35,738 bases of DNA. Source: Chlamydiota bacterium (GTDB lineage Bacteria > Actinomycetota > Thermoleophilia > Solirubrobacterales > Solirubrobacteraceae). The DNA lies in NCBI GenBank assembly GCA_903970125.1, contig CAJCHW010000182.1:1-35738 (forward strand), given 5' to 3'. Every line of letters begins with the position of its first letter. Positions within the stretch are counted from its first letter, which is position 1. The translations under genes and the position numbers were made by a program. The notes below the pieces were generated by a model. That model ran no database searches. It was not told where the DNA came from and saw only the letters and a program-made list of their open reading frames with translations. Shown one piece after another: positions 22,600 to 31,518 of this stretch.

Positions 22600-24318
22600 A
22601 TGGCCGTCACCCCCCGGCCCGAGGTAGCAGCCGCGGCTTTGAGGCGGACCCATACCGTTTTCAACCAGGCGCCTGAACTCGTGGGCGCGGATCTGTTTTC
22701 GGGCAACCAACCACTGGTCGAGGCGACGGTCCGCGAAGGTGCGCCCTGGATCGCCGAGCGGGCCACCACCCTGGGACGTATCGTCGGCGGCGAGCCGTTG
22801 CGGTGGGGATTTGAAGCCAACGAGAACACGCCCGTACTGCACACCCACGACCGCTACGGCAACCGCATCGACGAAGTCGAGTTTCACCCGGCGTGGCATC
22901 GGCTCATGGCCCTTTCGGTCGAACACGAACTGCACTCGCTGCCCTGGCGCTCACAGCAGCCCGGACGACACGTGGCGCGGGCCGCGATGTACATGACCAC
23001 CATGCAAGCCGAGGCGGGGTTCGCGTGCCCCACCACGATGACCTTTGCCGCCGTGCCGGCGCTGCGCTCGACGCCCGAGCTTGCGGCCCAGTGGGAGCCG
23101 CTGGTCACGGCCACGTCGTATGAGCCCGCGCTGGTGCGGGCCACCGACAAGGGCAGCGCGCTCGCGGGCATGGCGATGACCGAGAAGCAGGGCGGCTCGG
23201 ATGTGCGCGCAAACACGACCGTGGCCCAGCCACTGGCCCGCTTCGGCCTGGGACCGGCCCTGGCCGGCCCCGGGGCGGAGTACGAGCTGACAGGCCACAA
23301 GTGGTTCTGCTCGGCGCCAATGTGCGACCTGTTCCTCGTGCTCGCCCAAGCGCCGGAGGGCCTGTCGTGCTTTGTGCTGCCGCGGATTCTGCCGGACTCG
23401 ACGCGCAACGCCTTTCATATCCAGCGCTTGAAGAACAAGCTCGGCAACCGCTCAAACGCGTCCAGCGAGATTGAGCTGGACGGCGCTTGGGCGCAAATGT
23501 TGGGCGAGCCGGGACGGGGTGTCGCGACGATCATCGAGATGGTTGCCCACACGCGGCTGGACTGCACCCTTGGCGCGACCGCAATGATGCGGCTCGGTGT
23601 TGCCCAGGCCACGCACCACGCCGCTCACCGCAGCGCCTTCGGGGCACTGCTCGCAGACCAGCCGCTGATGCGCAACGTGCTCGCCGATCTGTGTGTGGAG
23701 TCCGAGGCTTCAACCGCGCTTGCGATGCGCCTGGCACGCGCCTACGACGACGCCGAAGCCGGCGTCGAGGAGGCCGAGCTGTTCAAGCGTTTGGCCACCG
23801 CCGTGGCCAAGTACTGGGTGTGCAAACGGGCTCCCAACCATGCTTTCGAGGCCATGGAGTGTTTTGGCGGAAACGGTTACGTCGAGGACTCCGGCATGCC
23901 GCGCCTTTACCGCGAGGCGCCGCTGATGTCGATCTGGGAGGGAGCCGGCAATGTGATGGCGCTGGATGTGCTGCGCGCACTGGCCCGCTCGCCGCAAGCG
24001 CGCGACGTATTTTTGGCAGAGGTGCGCGAGGGGGCGGGCGCCGACAAGCGCCTCGACGCACACGTGGCCAGGCTCAGCGACGAACTCACAGGCGCCGGTC
24101 CCGGCCGCGCCCATGGCCTGGAGGCCCGCGCGCGCGCCATCACCGAACGTATGGCACTGGCACTGGAGGCGTCCTTGCTCGTGCGGCACGCCCCCGCTGC
24201 CGTCGCCGATGCCTTCTGCGCATCGCGGCTCGGTGGCGAAGGCGGCCTCGAGTACGGCACACTGCCCGCCAGTTGCGACTTCGGCGCCATCATCGAGCGC
24301 CACCGCATCCCGGCGTAG
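22600..24318 (+). CDS. AidB-like acyl-CoA dehydrogenase family protein
   Basis: The 572-residue length and layout match the AidB branch of the acyl-CoA dehydrogenase family more than ordinary 380-residue enzymes. Visible are FNQAPELVGADLFSGNQPLVEA near residue 21, AGFACPTTMTFAAVPAL near 139, the FAD-contacting MAMTEKQGGSDVRANTT, GHKWFCSAPMCDLFLVLAQA, and ECFGGNGYVEDSGMPRLYREAPLMSIWEGAGNVMALDVLRAL. E. coli AidB binds DNA and is induced by alkylation; whether this homologue protects DNA or oxidises an acyl-CoA is unknown. The ATG at 22600 has no Shine-Dalgarno; the gene is divergent from icd. Confidence 0.9.
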   Translation: MAVTPRPEVAAAALRRTHTVFNQAPELVGADLFSGNQPLVEATVREGAPWIAERATTLGRIVGGEPLRWGFEANENTPVLHTHDRYGNRIDEVEFHPAWHRLMALSVEHELHSLPWRSQQPGRHVARAAMYMTTMQAEAGFACPTTMTFAAVPALRSTPELAAQWEPLVTATSYEPALVRATDKGSALAGMAMTEKQGGSDVRANTTVAQPLARFGLGPALAGPGAEYELTGHKWFCSAPMCDLFLVLAQAPEGLSCFVLPRILPDSTRNAFHIQRLKNKLGNRSNASSEIELDGAWAQMLGEPGRGVATIIEMVAHTRLDCTLGATAMMRLGVAQATHHAAHRSAFGALLADQPLMRNVLADLCVESEASTALAMRLARAYDDAEAGVEEAELFKRLATAVAKYWVCKRAPNHAFEAMECFGGNGYVEDSGMPRLYREAPLMSIWEGAGNVMALDVLRALARSPQARDVFLAEVREGAGADKRLDAHVARLSDELTGAGPGRAHGLEARARAITERMALALEASLLVRHAPAAVADAFCASRLGGEGGLEYGTLPASCDFGAIIERHRIPA

Positions 24319-24335
24319 CGCCGGGCCGACGGCCC

Positions 24336-24341
24336 TAACAT
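24336..24341 (+). promoter_or_regulatory. -10 box, probable leaderless promoter of the site-2 protease gene
   Basis: TAACAT is followed by 7 bases and the GTG at 24349, in the 30-base gap after the AidB-like gene. No -35 match is visible. Confidence 0.3.
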
Positions 24342-24348
24342 TGAACAG

Positions 24349-25518
24349 GTGAACATGCCCGTCCGCCCCACGATTCAGCTCGCGCGCATCTTTGGCATCC
24401 GCATCGGCGTGGGGATGAGCTGGTTTCTGGTCCTGTTCATCTACATCTTCATCTTCAACGGCTACTTCCACGAAGCCCTTGGAGGGTCGTATGCAACCAC
24501 GTACATCGTGACCGTCGCGAGTGTGTTCTCGTTCTTCGCGTCGCTGGTCCTACACGAGCTCGGTCACGCGCTCGTGGCCCGGCGCAACGGTATGCAGGTT
24601 CTGGGCATTGAGTTGTGGGCGCTTGGCGGCGTCACGCGAACCACCGGCTCGCCCCAGGGCCCAGGCGCTCAGTTTCGCGTCGCCGCCGCCGGCCCCGCTG
24701 TGACCCTTTCGCTCGTCGGAATCACCATCATCGCCGGTGAAGCTCTCGCCCGCGGCCACCAGCTGGTTGCGTTTGCCAACGGCGAAACCGGCCATATCAG
24801 CCCGGTCATGCTCTGGCTCGGCCTGATGCTCCTGCTGAACCTGTTCGTGCTGGCAATCAATCTGCTGCCCGGATATCCCCTGGACGGGTCGCAGATGACA
24901 CAGGCGATCATCTGGAAGCTCACCGGTGACCGCAACGCAGCGGCACGGGTGACCGGCCGGATCAGCCAAGGGGTTGCGTTTGCTCTGGGGATCTGCGCGC
25001 TCTACGCCCTCAGCCGTCCCGGGTTGGAGGTCACCGCAGTTTTGCTGTTGTTGTTCGCTGTGTTCATCTACCAGAGCGGCGGCGCGGCAGTGCTTCAAGG
25101 CTCCGTCGGCCAGAGGATCGAGCGCCTTACCGTGGGCGACATCATGGACCGTGAGCCCGAGGTGATCCCGGGTGAGTTGCGCCTGCTCGATGCCCACGAA
25201 CAGTTCTTCGCCCGATATCGACGGCCTTGGTTTGCCGTCGTCGACGGCGCCCGCCATTTCTTGGGCGTCGTGCGCTCGGACCGGCTGGACGCCGAAATCG
25301 CCGCCGGTCGGCCCGCGCTGGTCGTCAGCGAGGTGCTCGATGGCGACAGCGAGCTGCCCATGCGGATCGGTGAAGACGAGCCGCTGGAGACGGTGCTTCG
25401 CTCCGACGTGCTCGGTCGCTGGGGTGGCGTGGTAGCGGTCGACGGTGACGGGGTGCTGCGCGGGGTTGTCACGCTCGCGCAAATCCGCAATGCACTGAGA
25501 GTGGCCTCCGGGCAGTAG
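24349..25518 (+). CDS. Site-2 family intramembrane zinc metalloprotease, probable C-terminal CBS pair
   Basis: The 389-residue protein is an M50-type protease that cuts substrates inside the membrane. Transmembrane helices near residues 20-37 and 46-64 lead into the zinc motif HELGHALVARRNG near 66, where Glu activates water. The third zinc ligand lies in NLLPGYPLDGSQ near 175. Further hydrophobic segments occur near 120-135, 160-175 and 205-240. From about residue 255 the protein is soluble, with two short repeats (VGDIMDREPEVIPGELRLLD, VSEVLDGDSELPMRIGEDEPL) that look like CBS domains, as in Rip3-like proteases. GTG 24349 was chosen for the box 7 bases upstream; ATG 24355 is two codons on. 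The substrate is unknown. Confidence 0.9.
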   Translation: MNMPVRPTIQLARIFGIRIGVGMSWFLVLFIYIFIFNGYFHEALGGSYATTYIVTVASVFSFFASLVLHELGHALVARRNGMQVLGIELWALGGVTRTTGSPQGPGAQFRVAAAGPAVTLSLVGITIIAGEALARGHQLVAFANGETGHISPVMLWLGLMLLLNLFVLAINLLPGYPLDGSQMTQAIIWKLTGDRNAAARVTGRISQGVAFALGICALYALSRPGLEVTAVLLLLFAVFIYQSGGAAVLQGSVGQRIERLTVGDIMDREPEVIPGELRLLDAHEQFFARYRRPWFAVVDGARHFLGVVRSDRLDAEIAAGRPALVVSEVLDGDSELPMRIGEDEPLETVLRSDVLGRWGGVVAVDGDGVLRGVVTLAQIRNALRVASGQ

Positions 25519-25521
25519 CTT

Positions 25522-25540
25522 CGACGCCGTCTGAGCGTCG
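25522..25540 (+). terminator. Short stem-loop after the site-2 protease gene
   Basis: CGACGC (25522-25527) pairs with GCGTCG (25535-25540) around a 7-base loop, 3 bases past the stop codon. No T-tract follows. The rest of the 91-base gap to sdhA is GC-rich with no other signal than the TATAGA box. Confidence 0.4.
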
Positions 25541-25594
25541 GCGCGCGCGCTTGCGTCGCTTGTGCGCGCTTCACGCGGACCGCGCCGCCTGAGC

Positions 25595-25600
25595 TATAGA
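25595..25600 (+). promoter_or_regulatory. -10 box upstream of sdhA
   Basis: TATAGA lies 9 bases before the sdhA ATG, giving a very short or absent leader. No clear -35 element is seen 17 bases upstream. Confidence 0.4.
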
Positions 25601-25609
25601 GTTGGGCCG

Positions 25610-27304
25610 ATGCCGGCACATGACGTCCTCATCCTCGGCGCCGGGCTCGCCGGCCAGCGGGCGGCCTTGGCGGCGGCCCAGGAGGGTGCCAACGTCGCTG
25701 TGATGAGCAAGGTGCACCCTGTGCGCTCGCACTCTGTGGCTGCCGCGGGAGGGATCAACGCCGCGATCGACCCGTCCGATGACTGGCGCTCGCACGCGTA
25801 CGACACGGTCAAGGGCTCGGACTACCTCGGCGACCAGGATGCCATCGAGGTCATGTGCTCGGAGGCACCCGCGGAGGTCATGCACCTCGAGCACATCGGC
25901 GTCACTTTCCACCGCAACGAGCGCGGGGAACTGGACCTGCGCGCATTCGGCGGCGCATCCATGAACCGCACCGCGTATGTGGCGGACATCACCGGTCAGG
26001 CGATCCTGCATGTGCTCTACGAGCAGCTGCTCAAGCACGGCAAGCAGGTCGATCGCTACGAGGAGTGGTTCGTGACGGACCTCGTTCGCGATGACGCCGG
26101 CTGCTGCTGTGGCGCGATCGCGCGCGATGTGCGTACGGGACGCGTGGAGGCCTTCACCGCCAAGAACGTGATCCTGGCGTGTGGCGGCGCCGGCCAGGTC
26201 TACCACCCCACCACCAACGGGCTCATTGTCACCGGCGACGGCATCGCGCTCGCCTATCGCCTGGGCGCGCCGCTGATGGACATGGAGATGGTGCAGTACC
26301 ACCCCACTACGCTCGTCGAGAACGGCCTGCTGATAACCGAGGGAGCCCGCGGCGAGGGCGCCATCCTGCTGAACTCAGACGGCGAGCGCTTCATGGAACG
26401 CTACGCCCCCAACAAGCGCGAGCTGGCCTCCCGCGATGTTGTCTCGCGTGCCGAGCAGACCGAGATCCTGGAGGGACGGGGCGTGGGTCCATCCAAGGAC
26501 GGGATCTACCTCGATATCACGCAGGTGCCCCGCAAGCGCATTCTGGAGGCACTGCGCGAGATCGTCAACGTCGGCAGAGACTTCGCGGGGGTCGACATCA
26601 CGACCGAACCGATCATGATCCGCCCCGGACAGCACTACATCATGGGCGGAGTCAAGACTGACATCCACGGCGCCACCCCGATCGAGGGCCTGTATGCCGC
26701 GGGTGAGGTGGCCTGCGTATCCGTGCACGGCGGCAACCGCCTGGGCGCCAACTCGCTGCTTGACACGCTCATCTTCGGCCGGCGGGCGGGCGTCCACGCG
26801 GCCAAGCGTGCAGCGGCCATGCCAATGCCCAGCGTCGCCCACTCGCACGTGCTCGATCAGGAGGCGATGATCTCCGCGATCCTCGCACGCCCCGCCGGTG
26901 CCGGCAGGCGAATCTCGGAGATCAAGGCCGAGCTGGGAGAGACGATGAACAAGCACGTGGCCGTGTACCGCGACGAGGACGGCCTGAGCACGGCCCTTCA
27001 GACGGTGAAGCGGCTACGCGAGGAGGCCAAGACCGCGCACATCGACGACCGCGGCACGGTTTTCAATCAGGACGTGCTTGGCGCGATCGAGCTGTCCTAC
27101 ATGCTCGACTGCGCAGAGGCCACCGTCGTGGGCGCGCTGGAGCGCAAGGAGTCCCGGGGTGCCCAGTTTCGCACCGATTACCCCGACCGCAACGACGAGG
27201 AGTGGATCAAGCACATCGAGCTCACGATCAGCGATGATGGTCCTGACGTGAGCTATTCCGACGTCACTGTCACCCAGTGGCAACCCGAGGTCAGGACATA
27301 CTGA
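25610..27304 (+). CDS. sdhA: Succinate dehydrogenase flavoprotein subunit
   Basis: SdhA oxidises succinate to fumarate with covalently bound FAD. The 564-residue protein has the FAD fold [21 protein letters not shown] near residue 6, the flavin-linking His in [15 protein letters not shown] near 40, [41 protein letters not shown] and [23 protein letters not shown]. The ATG at 25610 was chosen because the frame upstream lacks family character. It is first in sdhA-sdhB-sdhE, with 4 bases to sdhB. Fumarate reduction cannot be excluded from sequence alone. Confidence 0.95.
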   Translation: MPAHDVLILGAGLAGQRAALAAAQEGANVAVMSKVHPVRSHSVAAAGGINAAIDPSDDWRSHAYDTVKGSDYLGDQDAIEVMCSEAPAEVMHLEHIGVTFHRNERGELDLRAFGGASMNRTAYVADITGQAILHVLYEQLLKHGKQVDRYEEWFVTDLVRDDAGCCCGAIARDVRTGRVEAFTAKNVILACGGAGQVYHPTTNGLIVTGDGIALAYRLGAPLMDMEMVQYHPTTLVENGLLITEGARGEGAILLNSDGERFMERYAPNKRELASRDVVSRAEQTEILEGRGVGPSKDGIYLDITQVPRKRILEALREIVNVGRDFAGVDITTEPIMIRPGQHYIMGGVKTDIHGATPIEGLYAAGEVACVSVHGGNRLGANSLLDTLIFGRRAGVHAAKRAAAMPMPSVAHSHVLDQEAMISAILARPAGAGRRISEIKAELGETMNKHVAVYRDEDGLSTALQTVKRLREEAKTAHIDDRGTVFNQDVLGAIELSYMLDCAEATVVGALERKESRGAQFRTDYPDRNDEEWIKHIELTISDDGPDVSYSDVTVTQWQPEVRTY

Positions 27305-27308
27305 GACC

Positions 27309-28448
27309 ATGGCCGAGTTCCAGCTGAGACTGCGTCGCTTTGACCCAGAGTCCGGGGAGGCCGCCCACTGGGAGCAACACACCGTGGATCTCGAGGAGCA
27401 CCACTCGGTGCTGGAGGGAATCCTTCAGACCAAGGCCCGCGTTGACGGCTCCATCGGTATCCGCTGTTCCTGCCGGGCGGCAATCTGCGGTTCCTGCGGA
27501 GTGCGTATCAACGGCGAGCCCGGATTGGCCTGCAACACTCATCTCGATCACGCGCGCGAGGCGGCGATTGCCGCCGGAACCGACGGCGTGATCGTGGTCG
27601 AGCCGATGGGCAACATGCCTGTGATCAAGGATCTGATCGTGGATATGGATGCCGTGCACTGGAAGAAGATCCAGCGGGTTACGCCCTGGCTGATCAACCG
27701 CGAGCCAGTGCCCGAGCGCGAGTACATCGTCGAGCGCGAGAGCATGGTTGACGTCACCCAGACGATGGCGTGCATTCAATGCGGAGCGTGCGTCTCGGAC
27801 TGCCTCTCGATGGAGGTTGACCCCGGATTCATCGGCCCCGCCGCGCTCGCCAAGGCTTACCGCTTCGTCGGCGATCCCCGCGATGATCAGCACTTCGAGC
27901 GTCTGGACGACCTCGCCGACGACCCGCAGGGCATCTATGACTGCACCCATTGCTTCAAATGCGTGCAAGCGTGCCCCAAGGAGGTCAACCCGATGGGCCA
28001 GATCATGCGCTTGAGACGCCTTGCCGGCTCAGACCACGAGATCACAGACCCCAACAACGGGCGCCGGCACGAGGAGGCGTTCACGAGCCTCATCCGTGGC
28101 TACGGGCTGCTGCACGAGGCCGAGCTTTTGCCTCGCTCCTATGGCGGGGATTCGTGGTTTGGCAAGTTCCACCCAGCCGCCGGCAAGGAGCTGCTCGCCT
28201 CGCTGCCAGTGGTCATCAAGGGCCTATTGCGGGGCAAGGTCAACCCGAAGACCGCGGCCTTCGGCCACAAGCTGCCAAAGCCCGCGCTGGACAGCGTGCG
28301 TGCGATCTTCGACAAGGTCGAGGGCAAGAGCCACAGCAAGCGCGCCGAGCGCTACGAGCTCAACCTCTACGTAACCGGTTACGACGAAGACGAGCACCAC
28401 GCGTCGGAACCCAGCACTACCACTCCCGAGCAGGGCTCAGACAAGTGA
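27309..28448 (+). CDS. sdhB: Succinate dehydrogenase iron-sulphur subunit, non-classical
   Basis: SdhB carries electrons from FAD to quinone. The N-terminal ferredoxin domain has C53, C55, C60, C63 and C75, of which CSCRAAICGSC is the [2Fe-2S] loop. The second domain has CIQCGACVSDC (155, 158, 161, 165) and CTHCFKCVQACPK (212, 215, 218, 222). In classical SdhB the residue equivalent to C215 is Ile or Val and the centre is [3Fe-4S]; a Cys here suggests a second [4Fe-4S] cluster, as reported for archaeal and other SdhABEF-type enzymes. The 379-residue length includes a C-terminal extension of more than 100 residues (from about 255) with an acidic tail. The stop overlaps the next gene by 4 bases. 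Confidence 0.94.
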   Translation: MAEFQLRLRRFDPESGEAAHWEQHTVDLEEHHSVLEGILQTKARVDGSIGIRCSCRAAICGSCGVRINGEPGLACNTHLDHAREAAIAAGTDGVIVVEPMGNMPVIKDLIVDMDAVHWKKIQRVTPWLINREPVPEREYIVERESMVDVTQTMACIQCGACVSDCLSMEVDPGFIGPAALAKAYRFVGDPRDDQHFERLDDLADDPQGIYDCTHCFKCVQACPKEVNPMGQIMRLRRLAGSDHEITDPNNGRRHEEAFTSLIRGYGLLHEAELLPRSYGGDSWFGKFHPAAGKELLASLPVVIKGLLRGKVNPKTAAFGHKLPKPALDSVRAIFDKVEGKSHSKRAERYELNLYVTGYDEDEHHASEPSTTTPEQGSDK

Positions 28449-29347
28449 AGGTCGCCTACTGGCCAGGGTGCGTCAGCCGCGGCTTTACGCCTGAGCTGCA
28501 CGGCTCGATGGCAAAGGTCGCGCCCCTGCTTGACATCGAGCTCGTGGAACTCGACCGCGCCAACTGTTGCGGCGCCGGGGTCATCGCCGAGCACAACCAG
28601 GAGCTTGCCGACACGCTGAATGCGCGTACATTCGCGCTCGCACAGGGGGTCGAGGGGGCGGAGCTGATGATGAACATCTGCTCCACCTGCCAGGGCGCCC
28701 AGGGAGAGTGCCAGGAGCGACTGGACGCCAACGCCTCATACCGCGAGCACGTCAACGAGACACTCGCCGGCGAGGGGCTGACCTACGAGAAGGGGCTGAC
28801 CAACAAGAACTTCCTGTGGCTGCTGGTCGAGGAGATCGGACTCGACGAGCTGCGTGGGCGCGTCAAGCGTCCCCTCACCGACCTGCGTGTCGGCCCCTTC
28901 TACGGCTGCTACATCGTGCGTCCCCGCCACCGCCTTGGCATCGACGCCCATAACCCCCGCGATCACTACCTGGAGATGGTCATCGACGCCCTCGGCGGGA
29001 CTGTCACCGACTACGCCGGCGCCCGCAAGTGCTGCGGCTTTCCCATCATCACCATGAACAAGGAGGCGTCCCTGGCGCAGGCCGGCCGGCACCTCGGCGA
29101 TGCGCTTGAGGCCGAGGCCGACTGCCTTGTGACCCCATGTCCCCTCTGCCATCTCAACCTGGACATGCAACAGCCACTGGCCGAGGGGCTGCTGGGACGC
29201 AAGCTGGGCATGCCCGTACTACACCTTCCCCAGCTCGTCGGCCTCGCGCTCGGCTGCAGCCCCTCGGAATTGGGTCTGGGCCGGCACATCGTCAAACCCA
29301 CCAGCGTGATCGACTGGTCGGCGGCTGTGGTCGCCTCCGCTGCCTGA
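28445..29347 (+). CDS. sdhE: CCG-domain protein, SdhE/HdrB-like subunit
   Basis: This 300-residue protein has two cysteine-rich CCG domains, the modules that bind unusual [4Fe-4S] clusters in heterodisulphide reductase subunit B. Domain 1: C9 (YWPGCVSRG), C41-C42-G43 (NCCGAG) and C79/C82 (CSTC). Domain 2: C155 (FYGCY), C196-C197-G198 (KCCGFP) and C232/C235 (CPLC). In SdhABE-type succinate dehydrogenases such a subunit replaces or supplements the cytochrome b anchor. GTG 28445 overlaps the sdhB stop by 4 bases (GTGA), so all three subunits are coupled. No membrane anchor gene follows. This SdhE is unrelated to the flavinylation factor of the same name. Confidence 0.92.
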   Translation: MKVAYWPGCVSRGFTPELHGSMAKVAPLLDIELVELDRANCCGAGVIAEHNQELADTLNARTFALAQGVEGAELMMNICSTCQGAQGECQERLDANASYREHVNETLAGEGLTYEKGLTNKNFLWLLVEEIGLDELRGRVKRPLTDLRVGPFYGCYIVRPRHRLGIDAHNPRDHYLEMVIDALGGTVTDYAGARKCCGFPIITMNKEASLAQAGRHLGDALEAEADCLVTPCPLCHLNLDMQQPLAEGLLGRKLGMPVLHLPQLVGLALGCSPSELGLGRHIVKPTSVIDWSAAVVASAA

Positions 29348-29372
29348 TCGCCACCACTGCCGGACACGCGGC

Positions 29373-29378
29373 TAGGCT
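29373..29378 (+). promoter_or_regulatory. -10-like box upstream of wecB
   Basis: TAGGCT lies 8 bases before the GTG start of wecB. A GAGG between them could equally act as a weak Shine-Dalgarno. Confidence 0.25.
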
Positions 29379-29386
29379 CCGAGGCC

Positions 29387-30505
29387 GTGCGCATCGTCAC
29401 AGTCGTGGGCAACAGGCCCCAGTTCATCAAGGCCGCTGCGGTCTCGGGCAAGCTCCGCGAGCATCACGACGAGGTTCTCGTCCACACCGGCCAACACCAC
29501 GATGACGCGCTGTCTCGCGTCTTCTTCGAGGAGCTGGGCCTGCCGCGGCCGGAGCGTGAACTGGAAATCGCGGGTGGCTCGAACGTCTCGCAGACAGCGC
29601 GCATGCTCGGCGCGCTTGAGCCGATCGTGGCCGTGACCGACCCCGCAGCGGTGCTCGTATTCGGGGACACCAACTCGACGCTTGCCGGCGCGCTCGTGGC
29701 AGCGCAGATGAGGCGAGCTGTAATCCACGTCGAGGCCGGGATGCGCTCGTTTGACCGCACCATGCCCGAGGAGCTGAACCGCGTGCTCGTCGATCACATC
29801 GCCGAGCTCCTGCTCTGTCCCTCTGAGACCGCAGCCGCAAACCTTGCCGCCGAGGGGCTCGGCGGTGTCGGCACCACCGTGGAAGTCGTCGGCGACGTGA
29901 TGGTGGATGTCGCGCTGCAGTGGCAGCCCCACGTCGCCGCAAACGGCGCTGCGCTCGGCGCACTGCAGCTCCAGGCCGGCGACTTCCTGCTGCTCACCGC
30001 CCACCGCGCAGGGAACGTCGATCCCCCCGAGCGCTTGCGCGCGCTCGTGGCGCTGGTGGCGGCGCTGGGCGCCCACGGCGCGTTCGGTCCCGTCGTCTTC
30101 CCCGTGCACCCGCGCACGCGCGAGCGGCTGCACGCTGCCGGACTCTGGGAGGAACTCGACGCTACACCGGGCGTGCGATTGATCGAGCCGCTGCCATACG
30201 CCGCGTTCAGTGCACTTGTTTACCAGGCACGGGCAGTGCTCACCGACTCCGGAGGCGTCCAGAAGGAGGCGTACCTTGCGGGCGTGCCCTGTTTGACCTT
30301 ACGTGACAGCACCGAGTGGGTCGAGACCGTGCTCAACGGTTGGAACACGCTCGTGGACCTTGACGGCGAGGCGGTGATGACCGCGCTCGCACTCAAGCGC
30401 CCCAACGAGCGGCCTGCGCTTTACGGCGATGGACATGCAGCCGAGCGTTGCGTGCACGCGATCGACGCGCTGGCTGCGACGCTGGCAGGGCCAGGGGTCC
30501 TGTGA
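29387..30505 (+). CDS. wecB: UDP-N-acetylglucosamine 2-epimerase (non-hydrolysing)
   Basis: WecB interconverts UDP-GlcNAc and UDP-ManNAc for surface polysaccharides. The 372-residue protein has MRIVTVVGNRPQFIKAAAVS at the start, VHTGQHHDDALSRVFFEELG near 31, VFGDTNSTLAGALVA, VIHVEAGMRSFDRTMPEE, the LLTAHRAGNVD region and TDSGGVQKEAYLAGVPCLTLRDSTEWVE. The GTG at 29387 starts directly at the first strand. Its stop overlaps the next gene by 4 bases. It uses the product of glmU in this window. Confidence 0.95.
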   Translation: MRIVTVVGNRPQFIKAAAVSGKLREHHDEVLVHTGQHHDDALSRVFFEELGLPRPERELEIAGGSNVSQTARMLGALEPIVAVTDPAAVLVFGDTNSTLAGALVAAQMRRAVIHVEAGMRSFDRTMPEELNRVLVDHIAELLLCPSETAAANLAAEGLGGVGTTVEVVGDVMVDVALQWQPHVAANGAALGALQLQAGDFLLLTAHRAGNVDPPERLRALVALVAALGAHGAFGPVVFPVHPRTRERLHAAGLWEELDATPGVRLIEPLPYAAFSALVYQARAVLTDSGGVQKEAYLAGVPCLTLRDSTEWVETVLNGWNTLVDLDGEAVMTALALKRPNERPALYGDGHAAERCVHAIDALAATLAGPGVL

Positions 30506-31518
30506 GCACCAGCGAGACGCCTGTGCGGGTCGGAGTGGTGGGACTCGGGCATTGGGGGCCCAACCTCGCGCGCAACTTCGCGGCCATCAGCGGCTGCGAG
30601 CTGGCATGGCTGTGCGACGGATCCGAGGAGGTCCGCCAGCGATGGGCGCCCACGTTTCCCGGAGCGCGTATGAGCGCCGATATACAACAGCTGCTGGACG
30701 ACCCGCAGCTCGACGCCGTGATCCTGGCCACGCCCGTGCCCACCCACGCGACGCTGGCAGTCACAGTGCTGCGAGCCGGCAAGCACTGCTTCGTCGAGAA
30801 ACCTCTGGCCCAAACCGTCGTCGACGCCCAACGGGCCATCGACGCCGCCGAGGACGCCGGCAAGCTGCTGATGGTCGGCCACCTGCTGGAGTACCACCCT
30901 GCGGTCGTGAGCCTCAAGCAGATCGTCGCTTCCGGCGAGCTGGGCACGCCTTACTACCTTTACGGCAATCGCCTGAACCTGGGCGTGCTGCGCTCCGACG
31001 AGAACGCCCTCTGGAGCCTGGGGGCACACGACGTCTCAGTGGTGCTTGCGCTGCTCGACGAGGAGCCCGTGGAGTGCTTTGCACGCGGCGAGTCCTACGT
31101 GCGACCCGGTGTCGAGGACGTCGTCTTCTGTTACATGCGCTTTGCATCCGGAGCCGCCGCGCATCTGCATCTCTCCTGGCTAGATCCGCACAAGGAGCGC
31201 CGCCTGACAATCGTCGGTTCGCGGCGCATGGCCACGTTTGACGACATGGCACTTGAGGGCAAGGTGACCGTCTACGACAAGGGCTTTGACGAGGACGTCC
31301 GCTCGTGGGGCGAGTACCTCGCGCGCTCCGGCGACATCCGCAGCCCCCAGATCGCCAACACCGAGCCTTTGCGCTTGGAGTGCGAACACTTCGTGGACTG
31401 CATCAGGACCGGCACTGCACCGCGTTCCGACGGGCGCAGCGGGCTGCGTGTAGTGCGGGTGCTCGAGGCCTTGCAGCTTTCGCTGCACGCCGCGGCGCCT
31501 ACAGGCCCGCGCCCGTAA
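30502..31518 (+). CDS. Gfo/Idh/MocA family sugar dehydrogenase, possibly UDP-sugar 3-dehydrogenase
   Basis: The 338-residue oxidoreductase has the Rossmann motif [19 protein letters not shown] near residue 10, [17 protein letters not shown], and [18 protein letters not shown] with the family EKP motif, then [12 protein letters not shown]. The GxWGPNLxRN form is common in WlbA/WbpB-like UDP-N-acetylhexosamine 3-dehydrogenases. Coupling to wecB (GTGA overlap at 30502) supports a nucleotide-sugar substrate. No aminotransferase or acetyltransferase follows, so any longer pathway must be encoded elsewhere. The 3' end overlaps convergent lysC by 20 bases. Confidence 0.88.
   Translation: MSTSETPVRVGVVGLGHWGPNLARNFAAISGCELAWLCDGSEEVRQRWAPTFPGARMSADIQQLLDDPQLDAVILATPVPTHATLAVTVLRAGKHCFVEKPLAQTVVDAQRAIDAAEDAGKLLMVGHLLEYHPAVVSLKQIVASGELGTPYYLYGNRLNLGVLRSDENALWSLGAHDVSVVLALLDEEPVECFARGESYVRPGVEDVVFCYMRFASGAAAHLHLSWLDPHKERRLTIVGSRRMATFDDMALEGKVTVYDKGFDEDVRSWGEYLARSGDIRSPQIANTEPLRLECEHFVDCIRTGTAPRSDGRSGLRVVRVLEALQLSLHAAAPTGPRP

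Noticed and set aside
29348-31518. Full surface-polysaccharide cluster around wecB
   Set aside because: Only the epimerase and one dehydrogenase are present; no aminotransferase, acetyltransferase, flippase or glycosyltransferase is adjacent on that side.
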